A stretch of 64,000 nt of DNA from Microlunatus phosphovorus NM-1 (GCF_000270245.1 NC_015635.1:4712001-4776000); one strand, 5' to 3'; numbered from the stretch's first letter, positions 44,252 to 54,488 are shown. The notes: generated from the sequence alone by a model not told the origin. Numbers and translations are program-made.

Positions 44252-45424
44252 ATGCAGTTCGGAGTATTCACCGTCGGCGACGTCACCACCGACCCCACCA
44301 CCGGCCGCACGCCCAGCGAGGGCGAGCGGATCAAGGCGATGGTGACCATCGCCAAGAAGGTCGAGGAGGTGGGCCTGGACGTGTTCGCGACCGGCGAGCA
44401 CCACAACCCCCCGTTCGTCCCCTCCTCGCCCACCACGATGCTGGGCTACGTCGCCGCGCAGACCGAGCGGATCGTGCTGTCCACCGCGACCACGCTGATC
44501 ACCACCAATGACCCGGTGAAGATCGCCGAGGACTACGCGATGCTGCAGCACCTGGCCGACGGCCGGGTCGACCTGATGATGGGCCGTGGCAACACCGGCC
44601 CGGTCTACCCGTGGTTCGGCAAGGACATCCGCGACGGCATCGAGCTGGCGATCGAGAACTACCACCTGCTGCACCGGCTGTGGCGGGAGGACGTGGTCGA
44701 CTGGCAGGGCAAGTTCCGTACGCCGCTGGAGTCGTTCACCGCCACTCCGCGGCCGCTGGACGATGTGCCGCCGTTCGTCTGGCACGGCTCGATCCGCAGT
44801 CCGGAGATCGCCGAGCAGGCGGCCTACTACGGCGACGGATTCTTCGCCAACCACATCTTCTGGCCGACCTATCACTTCCAGCGGCTGATCAATCTCTATC
44901 GCCGTCGCTACGAGCACTACGGGCACGGCCGCGCCGACCAGGCCATCGTCGGACTCGGCGGGCAGGCGTTCATCCGTCCGAAGAGCCAGGACGCGTGGCG
45001 GGAGTTCCGGCCGTACTTCGACAACGCTCCCGTCTACGGGCACGGGCCGTCGCTGGAGGAGTTCACCTCGCAGACCCCGCTCACGGTAGGCAGTCCGCAG
45101 GAAGTGATCGAGAAGACGCTCACCTTCCGGGAGCATTTCGGCGACTACCAACGCCAGCTGTTCCTCGTCGACCACGCCGGGCTGCCGCTGAAGACGGTGC
45201 TCGAGCAGCTGGACCTGTTGGGCGAGGAGGTCGTCCCGGTGCTGCGGCGTGAGCTGGACGCGAAGCGGCCGGCCGATGTGCCGGATGCGCCGACCCATGC
45301 GTCGTTGCTGGCCACCAAGTGGGCTGCGGAGAACGCAGCCGGTGTCACCTCGGAAGCCGCCAAGGCGTCGGCGACCGACACCGTCACCGGCCGGGTGGCC
45401 GAGCTCGAACAGAGCACCCGATGA
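44252..45424 (+). CDS. LLM-class flavin monooxygenase (CE1758-like)
   Basis: Luciferase-like FMN-dependent monooxygenase of 390 residues. Family marks are GEHHNPPFVPSSP (about 48-60), LSTATTLITTNDPVKIAEDYAMLQHLADGR (core DPVKIAEDYAML) and GRGNTGPVYPWFG. It needs reduced FMN, which the next gene can supply. GAGGAGGG before the ATG fits. A tail of about 50 residues past the barrel is low-complexity. Its substrate is unknown. It shares about half its residues with the second copy at 56873. Confidence 0.88.
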   Translation: MQFGVFTVGDVTTDPTTGRTPSEGERIKAMVTIAKKVEEVGLDVFATGEHHNPPFVPSSPTTMLGYVAAQTERIVLSTATTLITTNDPVKIAEDYAMLQHLADGRVDLMMGRGNTGPVYPWFGKDIRDGIELAIENYHLLHRLWREDVVDWQGKFRTPLESFTATPRPLDDVPPFVWHGSIRSPEIAEQAAYYGDGFFANHIFWPTYHFQRLINLYRRRYEHYGHGRADQAIVGLGGQAFIRPKSQDAWREFRPYFDNAPVYGHGPSLEEFTSQTPLTVGSPQEVIEKTLTFREHFGDYQRQLFLVDHAGLPLKTVLEQLDLLGEEVVPVLRRELDAKRPADVPDAPTHASLLATKWAAENAAGVTSEAAKASATDTVTGRVAELEQSTR

Positions 45425-46086
45425 CGGCCCGAAACGCCTCAGGTCCGCAGAACGTGCAGAGCCAACGGATCGTGGTGTTGACCGCCGGACTCCGCCAGCC
45501 ATCGTCGTCCCGGCTGCTGGCGGACCGGTTGGCCTCGGCCACCGGTGCGGCCTTGAAGGAGCGGGGTCAGACGCCGGAGATCGAGATCGTCGAGCTGCGG
45601 GAGTACGCGCGGGACCTGACCAACCAGCTGCTGACCGGATTCGCGGCGGCCCGGTTGTCACAGCTGATCGAGCGGGTCGTTGCCGCCGATGCGCTGATCG
45701 CGGTGTCTCCGATCTTTTCCGGCTCCTTCTCGGGCCTGTTCAAGACGTTCTTCGACGTGTTGGACCCGGAGGTGCTGGTCGGCAAGCCGGTGCTGATCGG
45801 CGCCACCGGCGGCACGGCGCGCCATTCGCTCGCCCTCGAATATGCTCTTCGGCCCCTGTTCAGCTACCTTCGCACCGTGGTCGTGCCAACAGCGGTGTAT
45901 GCGGCATCGGAAGACTGGGGATCAGCCGCTCAGCTGTCCGCCCGGGTCGACCGGGCCGCAGGTGAGCTGGCCGACCTCGTACGCCCCCGGCCGACTGCTC
46001 CGGCAGCGCCCGCGGGCGAGCCCGACGAGATCGACGACGGCCTGGTGCCTTTCGAGCGGCTACTGGCCCAATTAGGAGACCAGTGA
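45421..46086 (+). CDS. NAD(P)H-dependent FMN reductase (CE1759-like)
   Basis: Flavodoxin-fold reductase of 221 residues. LTAGLRQPSSSRLLADRL is the phosphate-binding start. ALIAVSPIFSGSFSGLFKTFFDVLD is the flavin loop region, and IGATGGTARHSLALEY follows. It should reduce FMN for the monooxygenase. ATG overlaps the monooxygenase stop as ATGA, which decides the start and shows coupling. Confidence 0.9.
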   Translation: MTARNASGPQNVQSQRIVVLTAGLRQPSSSRLLADRLASATGAALKERGQTPEIEIVELREYARDLTNQLLTGFAAARLSQLIERVVAADALIAVSPIFSGSFSGLFKTFFDVLDPEVLVGKPVLIGATGGTARHSLALEYALRPLFSYLRTVVVPTAVYAASEDWGSAAQLSARVDRAAGELADLVRPRPTAPAAPAGEPDEIDDGLVPFERLLAQLGDQ

Positions 46087-46364
46087 GCGACATTGTGATC
46101 AAGGATCGACCCGAGCTGGAGTACTACCAGATCGATGTCGATGGCACACGTGCCGGCCTGGCCGCGTACGAGATCGAGGGCGACGTGATCGCCTTCACCC
46201 ACACCGAGGTCGACGACGCGCACGAAGGGCAGGGACTCGGCAGCCGGCTGATCCGGTACGCACTCGACGACGTCCGGGCCCGTGGTCTGAAGGTGCGGCC
46301 GGTGTGCCCGTTCGTCAAGACCTGGATCCGTCGACACGAGGACTACCAGGATCTGCTGGTCTGA
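46083..46364 (+). CDS. Small GNAT N-acetyltransferase (YjdJ-like)
   Basis: 93-residue mini-GNAT (COG2388). AFTHTEVDDAHEGQGLGSRLI holds the acetyl-CoA loop (core EGQGLGSRLI). RPVCPFVKTWIRRHEDYQDLL is the typical end. GTG overlaps the reductase stop as GTGA, making a three-gene operon. The acceptor is unknown; in this operon it might act on the same compound as the monooxygenase. Confidence 0.85.
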   Translation: MSDIVIKDRPELEYYQIDVDGTRAGLAAYEIEGDVIAFTHTEVDDAHEGQGLGSRLIRYALDDVRARGLKVRPVCPFVKTWIRRHEDYQDLLV

Positions 46365-46418
46365 GCCCTTCTTCGGCACTCCGCTCCAGCTTTCGGACCA
46401 GAGCGGCTCAGGGTCTGG

Positions 46419-46904
46419 TCAGGAGCGAGCGGGTCGGCCAGGACGGGTGGCGTACAACCACCACAGTCCGAGAATCGGCAGCACGAGCGGCACATATCCG
46501 TAGCCGCTGCCGTACGCCGACCACACCGTCGCCCGAGGGAAGGCCGCCGGGTCGAGGACACTGAAGGTGCCGATGGTCAGCACGCCGACCAACTCGACCA
46601 CGATGGCCACGGTCGCGACTCGCCGCGAGGTACGCGTCCCCCGGGCGAGCATGATCGTCGCGATCACGTAGATGACACCCGCCAGGGCCGACAGCAGGTA
46701 GGCCAAGGGTGCTTCGTCGAACCGGGTGATGAGCTGTACGGCCGCGCGCGAGCAGGCGGCCAGGGCAAACACGCCGTAGACCGCGACCAGCACCTTGCCG
46801 GGCCCCGATCGGGTCGTCCGCTCGGTGACCGGCTGCCCGGACGAGGTCTCCGGGGTCGCGGGGTCTGAGGACGGGGTGCCCCCAGCCGGCGTGGGCGAGG
46901 TCAT
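46419..46904 (-). CDS. Hypothetical four-helix membrane protein
   Basis: 161 residues. A Thr/Ser/Pro-rich cytoplasmic start of about 35 residues precedes four hydrophobic segments. The end is a basic tail (YATRPGRPARS). No family was recognised. ATG at 46904 overlaps the stop of the upstream small membrane protein gene (ATGA), so the two are coupled. Confidence 0.65.
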   Translation of the reverse strand: MTSPTPAGGTPSSDPATPETSSGQPVTERTTRSGPGKVLVAVYGVFALAACSRAAVQLITRFDEAPLAYLLSALAGVIYVIATIMLARGTRTSRRVATVAIVVELVGVLTIGTFSVLDPAAFPRATVWSAYGSGYGYVPLVLPILGLWWLYATRPGRPARS

Positions 46905-47260
46905 GCCGGGACCCACAGTTGCATCAGCCGCAGCGTCATCACCGAGACGGCGAGTCCGGCCACGGCCAGCACCAGGCCGGAATAGCGGGTGCGCTCGACA
47001 TTCGCCCAGAACCAGGCAGCCGGGATGAGCACCAGGATCCCGATCAGATAGCCGATCGTGGTGCCGAACTCCTCCGGCCGGAAGCCGCGGGCGATCCCAA
47101 CGAAACCAACGATCGACTGCACCACCGTGACGATCTCGACCCCGGCCGCGTACAGCAGCTGGGCCTTGTACGGCGGCTGATTCACGGCCGTCGTGAGCAG
47201 CCCCCAGATGACCATCCCGCCTGACAGCGCCATCACCACGTACGCCAGGACTGGGACCAC
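46901..47260 (-). CDS. Hypothetical four-helix membrane protein
   Basis: 119 residues, nearly all in four hydrophobic segments, with a short polar loop FRPEEFGTT between helices two and three. No family was recognised. GTG at 47260 gives a sensible first helix, but the start is weakly supported since no clear ribosome site precedes it. It is coupled to the next gene at 46904 and may form a membrane complex with it. Confidence 0.6.
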   Translation of the reverse strand: MVPVLAYVVMALSGGMVIWGLLTTAVNQPPYKAQLLYAAGVEIVTVVQSIVGFVGIARGFRPEEFGTTIGYLIGILVLIPAAWFWANVERTRYSGLVLAVAGLAVSVMTLRLMQLWVPA

Positions 47261-47301
47261 GGGAGGAGACTGTACCCGCCTGACCGTGCAGTGGACGGTG
47301 T

Positions 47302-47361
47302 TGCTCGATCTTGTCGGTCTCGCTCGATCTATTGCTGGAGCAAGACCGACAAACCCGAGCA
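47302..47361. repeat. Intergenic palindromic repeat, copy B
   Basis: Imperfect palindrome from TGCTCG to CGAGCA, with GTCGGTCT inside. The right arm ACCGACAAACCCGAGCAG is identical over 18 bases to the one of copy A at 4362-4429. Here it lies between divergent genes, just before the methyltransferase, so it is not simply a terminator. Confidence 0.7.
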
Positions 47362-47394
47362 GGTCCAAGGCGGCAGCGGGAGCAGAATTGCGCC

Positions 47395-48273
47395 ATGGGT
47401 GATCAGCAACGACCAGCCGGGTGGGGAGACGATGCCCGAGTCCGGCAGTGGATAGCCGGGGCCGAGCAGCGTGAGGCGCAGATGGTCCCGGTGAGCGAGG
47501 AACTGTTCGCGGCAGCCGCACTGCAGCCGGGCGAGTCCGTGCTCGACATCGGCTGCGGCACCGGACCGACGACCAGACAGGCCGCCGAACTGGTCGGACC
47601 GACCGGCCGAGCGGTCGGCACCGACCTGTCCTCGACCATGATCGAGGCCGCGGGCCGGCTGGCCGCCGAACTGGCCGAGGCCGAGCCTGGTACGCCCCAG
47701 CCCGAGTGGCTGGCCGCCGATGCCGAGACCTACGACTTCGGCGCGGCTCAGTACGACGTGGTGATGTCTCGCTTCGGCGTGATGTTCTTCCCCGATCCAT
47801 GGGCGGCCTTCGCCAACCTGCTGCGATCCACCCGACCGGGCGGCCGGCTGGTCGCTGCGATCTGGCGTACCCGCGAGCACGTGCCACTGTTCGCCATTCC
47901 GTATGACACCGCGACCGAGGTGCTCGACGAGCTGGGGATCTCGTACGAACCGGTGTCGGCCTCCGACAACCAGTGCAGCCTCGGCAGTCACGAATCGGTG
48001 GTGGCCGTCCTGGAGCCAGCCGGGTGGCGTGACATCGAGACCCATCCGAGCAATCGCACCCTCTACCTGGGCGGCGAGCTGACCCCGGCCGAGGCCGCCC
48101 AGTCCGCCCTGGACATCGGCCCGATCCGCGGTGTCCTGGAGGGCCGCTCCGAGGAGATCCGCCAGGCGGTCAGCGCGCGGCTGCGGACCAAATTCGAGCC
48201 GTTGTACGACGGCACCGGCATCGTGGTCCCGGCCGGGTTCATGATCGTCACGGCCCGCCGGGCCACGGGCTGA
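47395..48273 (+). CDS. Class I SAM-dependent methyltransferase
   Basis: 292-residue methyltransferase of the UbiE/Methyltransf_11-like type. Motif I VLDIGCGTGPTTRQA is at about 49-63. Motif II is in GRAVGTDLSSTMIEAA, and FDVVMSR-like YDVVMSRFGVMFFPDP marks post-motif II. A C-terminal lid domain completes it. The substrate is unknown. ATG at 47395 has GGGAG about 12 bases upstream, which is distant but usable. Confidence 0.87.
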   Translation: MGDQQRPAGWGDDARVRQWIAGAEQREAQMVPVSEELFAAAALQPGESVLDIGCGTGPTTRQAAELVGPTGRAVGTDLSSTMIEAAGRLAAELAEAEPGTPQPEWLAADAETYDFGAAQYDVVMSRFGVMFFPDPWAAFANLLRSTRPGGRLVAAIWRTREHVPLFAIPYDTATEVLDELGISYEPVSASDNQCSLGSHESVVAVLEPAGWRDIETHPSNRTLYLGGELTPAEAAQSALDIGPIRGVLEGRSEEIRQAVSARLRTKFEPLYDGTGIVVPAGFMIVTARRATG

Positions 48274-48327
48274 GCCCTATCGCCTTACCGCGCCCGGGCC
48301 GACACCGTACGGCATCACGGCGACAAC

Positions 48328-49023
48328 ATGGGTAAGAATGGCCGAATGCTCGTGGTTGGGGTGGACCTGTCAGGCGCCGAGCTGTATAGGGCGCCACTTC
48401 CCCATGGCGCCGATCCGGCACCACTGAGCTACGACCTGGGATTCATCGCTGAACAGCCGTTGGATGCCCGCCGCGGCCCGGACGGCGAGCTGACGTTGTG
48501 GTTCCTCGCTCGGCCGGTGAGCGGCGAGCGACGCCCGCCCGAGCGACCACCCGGCCGGGACCCGAGCCTGATGGTCGTCGCGCCCGAGCAGACGACCACC
48601 CGGCAGCGGGTCGCGGCGTACGCGGTGGTGCTGTCCGATCGTGGCCTGCTGGCCACCCAGTACTCCGACAGGACCGCGGTCGAGGGCCGCTGGGGCATGC
48701 CCGGTGGCGGCATCGACGTCGGCGAGGAGCCTGCGGACACGGTGGTACGCGAGGTGCACGAGGAGACCGCGCAGACCGTCGAGCTCGGCGATCTGGTGGC
48801 GGTGCAGACCTCGCACTGGGTCGGCCGGAACCCCGAGGGCCAGGTCGAGGACTTCCATGCCGTCCGGCTGATCTATCGCGGGACCTGTCCGGAGCCGGGC
48901 GACCCGGTGGTGCTCGATGTCGGCGGCACCACCGCCGACGCGCGCTGGATCCCGCTCGCCGAGCGGCGCTCGATCACTTGGACTGCCAACTGGCGCGACG
49001 CCCTGGACCAGCTCCTGCCCTAG
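48328..49023 (+). CDS. Nudix hydrolase
   Basis: 231-residue protein. The first 90 residues are unassigned. The Nudix domain starts near RVAAYAVVLSDRGLL. The Nudix box runs from GGIDVGEEPADTVVREVHEE, with the catalytic REVHEE intact, but the small residue after it is Ala where the consensus has Gly. It hydrolyses a nucleoside diphosphate linked to another group; the substrate is unknown. ATG at 48328, with a second ATG at 48346, begins the frame. Confidence 0.87.
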   Translation: MGKNGRMLVVGVDLSGAELYRAPLPHGADPAPLSYDLGFIAEQPLDARRGPDGELTLWFLARPVSGERRPPERPPGRDPSLMVVAPEQTTTRQRVAAYAVVLSDRGLLATQYSDRTAVEGRWGMPGGGIDVGEEPADTVVREVHEETAQTVELGDLVAVQTSHWVGRNPEGQVEDFHAVRLIYRGTCPEPGDPVVLDVGGTTADARWIPLAERRSITWTANWRDALDQLLP

Positions 49024-49153
49024 TCATGAGTCCGTTCGCGACGACGACATGCGTTCACCGGCTACGTCGTCACTCTTCGCGAAGCCTGGAGAAACGTCGG
49101 CTTCACTCATCGCTCCTCCGCACACCGGGCACGTCGTCTTCCCGCTCACGTCC

Positions 49154-50521
<1,368 letters not shown>

Positions 50522-50566
50522 GGTGGTGAGCCTATCCGGGTCAGCCGTCCCCACCACCGAGCCCGG

Positions 50567-50682
50567 TTTCCGGTTACCTGTCCCCGCCACGCGTGGACCA
50601 ATAGCCGGAAGTTTCGCCAGCCCGGGCCGTGGCCGAATTTCCGGTTACCTGTCCCCGCCCACCGTGGACCAGTAACCAGGAA
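50567..50682. repeat. Two tandem palindromic units upstream of cbs
   Basis: A 22-bp word beginning TTTCCGGTTACC is identical at 50567-50588 and 50638-50659, period 71 bp. Each copy is followed by a partial reverse complement (GGACCAATAGCCGGAA and GGACCAGTAACCAGGAA), so each unit can fold into a hairpin. It lies in the 325-bp gap between cbs and the Bax-inhibitor gene. Confidence 0.7.
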
Positions 50683-50751
50683 TTTGGCCTGGGGCCCACG
50701 GGCAGGCCCCGATCCGCGGCGGGCGCAGACAACGCAACTGGGAGACAACGA

Positions 50752-50788
50752 CGAGACCGCCCGCCCCGGAGTGGGACGAGCGGTCTCG
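50752..50788 (-). terminator. Hairpin downstream of the Bax-inhibitor gene
   Basis: CGAGACCGC (50752-50760) pairs with GCGGTCTCG (50780-50788) around a GC-rich loop. On the minus strand it follows the gene at 50847 and is followed by TCGTTGTCT, a weak T-rich tail. It is likely the terminator of that gene. Confidence 0.6.
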
Positions 50789-50846
50789 GTGGTGGATCGA
50801 AACGGCGATCAGATCAGGCGATGGACCCGATCAAAGCCGTACGAGG

Positions 50847-51683
50847 TCAGCGGCGCAGGTAGGACAGCAGGCGCAGGATCTCGACGTAGAGCCAGACCAT
50901 GGTGACGGTGAGGCCGAAGGCGCCACGCCAGGACTCGCTGGCCGGGGCACCCATCGCCACGCCCTTCTCGATGTAGTCGAAGTCGAGCACCAGGTTCAGC
51001 ACCGCAAGCACGCAGCCCAGAATCGAGAAGCCGACGGCCAGCAGGCTGACCGGGCCGGTGCCGCCGTCGCGGAGACCGAGGTTGAAGCCGAGCAGCGAGG
51101 CGATGAAGTTGATCAGCATGGCCACCGCGAACGCGATCGTGGCGATGATGACGACCTTCTGGAACTTCGGGGTGACCTTGATGTTGAAGAATCGGTACGC
51201 CGCCAGAGTCACGCCGGCTGCTGCGAAGGTGCCGATCACGGCCTGCATCACGATGCCGGGATAGATCTGGTTGAAGATGTTGCTGAACATGCCGATGAAC
51301 ACGCCCTCGATCGCCGCGTAGACGAAGACCAGGGGCGGCGAGATGTTCCGGCGGAACGAGACCAGCAACACGACGCCGAAGCCGACCAGACCAGAAAGGA
51401 TCAGGGCGGGCATGTAGAGCGACGGCGGGACGAACATCCACGCCAGAGCGGCGGAGATGACCAGCACACCCATCACGACGGCCGTCTTGGTGATGACGTC
51501 GTCGAAGGTCATCCGCGGTTCGGCACTGACCGGCGGCTGCCCGTACGGCGCGTAGCCCGGCTGCTGGGCGTACGGATCCGTCTGGGCATAGGGGTTCTGG
51601 CCGTACTGCTGCTGACCGTACTGGGGTGCTGCGGGTGTGAACGCGTCCTGTTTGGAGAGGATCGGGTTCGAACTGCGCAACAT
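50847..51683 (-). CDS. Bax inhibitor-1/YccA family membrane protein
   Basis: 278 residues. The N-terminal 55 are Gln/Tyr/Pro-rich (QYGQQQYGQNPYAQ) and cytoplasmic. Seven hydrophobic segments follow from MTFDDVITKTAVVMGVLVIS on, with the acidic C-terminal half (LVLDFDYIEKGV, about 235) that forms the pH-sensing pair of the family. The N-terminal repeat-rich extension is common in actinobacterial members. It is thought to leak calcium or guard the membrane; the role here is unknown. Confidence 0.92.
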   Translation of the reverse strand: MLRSSNPILSKQDAFTPAAPQYGQQQYGQNPYAQTDPYAQQPGYAPYGQPPVSAEPRMTFDDVITKTAVVMGVLVISAALAWMFVPPSLYMPALILSGLVGFGVVLLVSFRRNISPPLVFVYAAIEGVFIGMFSNIFNQIYPGIVMQAVIGTFAAAGVTLAAYRFFNIKVTPKFQKVVIIATIAFAVAMLINFIASLLGFNLGLRDGGTGPVSLLAVGFSILGCVLAVLNLVLDFDYIEKGVAMGAPASESWRGAFGLTVTMVWLYVEILRLLSYLRR

Positions 51684-52036
51684 GGAAAGTCCTCCTGGGT
51701 GTGTGGCACCGCGGTGGTGCCGACCTCAGTCTACGTAACGCGTATTGTCAGACGTCTGTTCCAATACTGCGAATCGGTCAAGAATCGGGATCGGTTTCAG
51801 GGTTGTCCCTGGCTCGACCCGCACCAGAACGACGCAGCAGCGCGATCTGCAGCCCGCCGAGACCGACCGCGGCTTGCGCGGAACAGCGGCACGTCTCGCG
51901 CCCGCGGGCCAAAGACGATCGCGGATCAGACCGAAGACCCATACGTCTCGCGCCCGCGGGCCAAGGACGATCGCGAATCAGACGGAAGACTCCAGGAGTG
52001 GGCGAGTGTCGGTCCCGTCGCCTACGCTCGCCAGCT
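51684..52036. other. 353-bp intergenic region with tandem repeats
   Basis: It separates the divergent Bax-inhibitor and MFS genes. Its only clear structure is the repeat pair listed at 51891-51990. Coding frames here are short and repeat-driven, so none is listed as a gene. Confidence 0.5.
51891..51990. repeat. Two 48-bp tandem direct repeats
   Basis: Both copies (51891-51938 and 51943-51990) begin ACGTCTCGCGCCCGCGGGCC and end GAAGAC. They differ at three positions and have a 52-bp period. Each contains the palindrome GCCCGCGGGC. They end 46 bp before the MFS start, so they may carry regulator sites. Confidence 0.7.
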
Positions 52037-53323
52037 GTGACCACTGGGACGACCGCCGCCACCGATCTGGCCGTGCTGCGCCGGCGCACCCTCGCGCTGT
52101 TGGCGACCGGTCAGATCCTCGGCGGTCTGGGGATCGGAGCTGCGTTCAGCGTCGGGGCGCTGGCTGCCAACAAGCTTGCCGGTGCGAGCTGGTCGGGGAT
52201 GGCTGCGACCATGAGCACCCTCGGTGCCGCGCTGTTGGCTGTGCCACTCGCCCGACTCGCCGATCGTGGCGGTCGTCGGATCTCCCTGGCCGCCGCTGCG
52301 TTGGTCGCTGCCGGCGGGGTGGCGCTGTGTGTGCTGGGGATGGTCCTGAGCTCGGTCGTGGTGCTCTTCGTCGGACTGGCCGGTGCCGGCGCCTCGACCG
52401 CCGCCAGCTTGCAGTCGAGGTTCGCGGCGACCGACCTCGCCGCACCGCAGACCCGCGGTCGAGATCTGTCGCTGGTGGTCTGGTCGACCACGGTCGGTGC
52501 GGTGATCGGGCCCAACCTCGCCGAGCCTGGCGAGGTCGTCGGCCGGGCCCTCGGTCTGCCGCAGTTCGCCGGCGTGTTCGTGTTCGCGATCGTCGCTCAG
52601 CTCGCGGCGGCATTGGCGTACGCGCTGTTCCTCCGACCGGATCCGCTGGTCCTCAGCCGGCAGCTGGAACTGAGCCTGGCGGCGACGACGCAAGCCAGCG
52701 CCGACCAGAGTGCTGACCAGCCGGTCAGCGGGCAGCCGGCGAAGGACCAGGGCGACCTCGGCCTGGTCCGGTTGGCGATTCTGGCCACGGCGCTCAGCCA
52801 CGCGACGATGGTGGCGCTGATGGCGATGACCCCGGTGCACCTGGTGCACGGCGGGGCCACGCTGTCGCTCGTCGGTTTGACGCTCAGTCTGCACATCGCC
52901 GGCATGTTCGGTCTGTCCCCGGTCTTCGGCATCCTGTCCGACCGACTCGGCCGAATCCCGACCATCCTGCTCGGCCAGGCCATGCTGGTGGCCGCTGCCC
53001 TGGTGACCGCGCTCGGCGCCCAGACGCACGGCCTCGTGATGATCGGTCTCACCCTGCTCGGCCTCGGTTGGAGTGCCTCCACCGTCGCCGGCTCGGCTTT
53101 GCTCAGCGACGCGGCGCCACCTGCTCAGCGAGTCCGGTTGCAGGGCCGCAGCGACATGCTGATGAGCCTGGCCGGTGCCGCGGGCGGAGCGTTGTCCGGG
53201 CCGATGCTCGCCCTGGTCGGCTATCCCGGGCTGGCCTGGGGACTGCTGCTGCCGATCGCCGTCGTGGTGGCAGCCGCCATGCTCAGCCGCCCTTCTCGAC
53301 GATGGTCGGGGCGGACCACCTAG
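52037..53323 (+). CDS. MFS transporter
   Basis: 428-residue major facilitator with 12 hydrophobic segments and a central polar loop (about 215-250, rich in Gln/Asp/Ala). Motif A-like ARLADRGGRR lies near residue 75, and the second-half equivalent GILSDRLGRIPT near 300. GTG at 52037 is chosen as the first start after the repeats that keeps a short cytoplasmic N-terminus. It is followed by a small SRPBCC gene after 9 bp. The substrate is unknown. Confidence 0.86.
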   Translation: MTTGTTAATDLAVLRRRTLALLATGQILGGLGIGAAFSVGALAANKLAGASWSGMAATMSTLGAALLAVPLARLADRGGRRISLAAAALVAAGGVALCVLGMVLSSVVVLFVGLAGAGASTAASLQSRFAATDLAAPQTRGRDLSLVVWSTTVGAVIGPNLAEPGEVVGRALGLPQFAGVFVFAIVAQLAAALAYALFLRPDPLVLSRQLELSLAATTQASADQSADQPVSGQPAKDQGDLGLVRLAILATALSHATMVALMAMTPVHLVHGGATLSLVGLTLSLHIAGMFGLSPVFGILSDRLGRIPTILLGQAMLVAAALVTALGAQTHGLVMIGLTLLGLGWSASTVAGSALLSDAAPPAQRVRLQGRSDMLMSLAGAAGGALSGPMLALVGYPGLAWGLLLPIAVVVAAAMLSRPSRRWSGRTT

Positions 53324-53332
53324 GTTGGACGC

Positions 53333-53794
53333 ATGGGCAGAACCGATCGGGCCAGCCTCCTGATCCACGTCGACCGGACCGACGTGTTCGCGGCCCTGAC
53401 GACCCGGGAGGCGCTGCTCAGCTGGTTGCCTCCGCAGGGGATGCATGGCCGGTTCGAGCGGTTCGACCTGCGCCAGGGTGGCTCCTACCGTCTCGTGCTG
53501 ACGTACGACGATCCCTCCGACGCGCCCGGCAAGACCTCGGCTGATTCGGACGTCTCCGAAGCCCGCATCTCCCGACTCGTCCCGGGTGAACAGCTCGTCC
53601 AGCAGATCGACTTCGAGTCCGACGACCCGGCGTTCCAGGGAACGATGCAGCTGGAGTGGAATCTGCGCAGCGTCGAGGAGGGTACCGAGGTCGAGATCGT
53701 GGCGCGCCAGGTTCCCGACGGGATCCGTGCCCGGGACCACGCCCAGGGGATCACTTCGTCGTTGGCGAACCTGGCCGGCTACCTCGAGCCCTGA
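53333..53794 (+). CDS. SRPBCC (AHSA1-like) family protein
   Basis: 153-residue START-like fold protein. The pattern runs from VDRTDVFAALTTREALLSWLPP and GGSYRLVL to the C-terminal helix ITSSLANLAGYLEP. It binds a hydrophobic ligand in a cavity; ligand and role are unknown. ATG follows the MFS stop by 9 bp, so co-transcription is likely. Confidence 0.85.
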   Translation: MGRTDRASLLIHVDRTDVFAALTTREALLSWLPPQGMHGRFERFDLRQGGSYRLVLTYDDPSDAPGKTSADSDVSEARISRLVPGEQLVQQIDFESDDPAFQGTMQLEWNLRSVEEGTEVEIVARQVPDGIRARDHAQGITSSLANLAGYLEP

Positions 53795-53825
53795 CGTATC
53801 CCCGGCTCAGCTCCCCCGGCTCAGC

Positions 53826-54467
53826 TCAAGCGGCCAGATGGAACGTGGTGGCGAAACGATCGAGGAGGTCTTCGCGCCCGCTCAGCACCTCGATCGCGCC
53901 GGTGGCGATCGCCCGATCCGCACTGAGCTCGCCGGAGATGAGTCGGCGGATACCCGGACCTGCGGCGAAGGCGAGGTCGACCGGCACGTGATCCCGGGTC
54001 ACCGCGAGAGTGGGGCCGTCCACGTGGATGAGCAGCTCGGTGGCACTGAGGCGTGCTGCGTACGCCGTCGCCGGAAGGGTCGCGGCCACCTGAGGACGGA
54101 AGGCAGTACGGAGCGTCATCGTCATCGAGTCGGGCGTGATGACCTGATCCTCCCGCGGATCGCTCATCGCCTTGAAGCCCCAGGCACCGAGCGCGAGCAC
54201 GACGGGCTCGAGCTCACGTCCATAGGCGGTCAACTCGTAGACGATGACCCGTGAGCGGGGTGCCCGGCGAATCACACCGGCCTCCTGCAACTCCTTGAGC
54301 CGTGCGGCCAAGATGTTGCTCGGGATGCGGGGCAATCCGGCGGCGAGCTCTCCGTAACGACGCGGCCCGACGAGCAGGTCGCGGACGATGAGCATGGCCC
54401 AGCGTTCACCGACCAGCTCCAACGCCCGGGTGACGCCGCAGTACTGCCCGTAGTCGCGCGCCGCCAT
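53826..54467 (-). CDS. HxlR-family regulator with C-terminal ligand-binding-like domain
   Basis: 213 residues. The HxlR winged helix covers about 8-100, with YCGVTRALELVGERWAMLIV (Cys10, often redox-sensing), RRYGELAAGLPRIPSNILAARL and GVIRRAPRSRVIVYELT. The C-terminal 100 residues resemble an SCP2-type sterol-carrier domain, a known fusion in actinobacteria. It is upstream of and in line with the VOC gene's strand, 21 bp from its end, so it may be transcribed with it. Confidence 0.85.
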   Translation of the reverse strand: MAARDYGQYCGVTRALELVGERWAMLIVRDLLVGPRRYGELAAGLPRIPSNILAARLKELQEAGVIRRAPRSRVIVYELTAYGRELEPVVLALGAWGFKAMSDPREDQVITPDSMTMTLRTAFRPQVAATLPATAYAARLSATELLIHVDGPTLAVTRDHVPVDLAFAAGPGIRRLISGELSADRAIATGAIEVLSGREDLLDRFATTFHLAA

Positions 54468-54488
54468 CGACCTCAGACCTGCCTGCCC

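Noticed and set aside
51701-52036. An in-frame N-terminal extension of the MFS gene through the tandem repeats
   Set aside because: The extension is repeat-encoded, Arg-rich and unlike a transporter N-terminus; GTG at 52037 gives a normal start.
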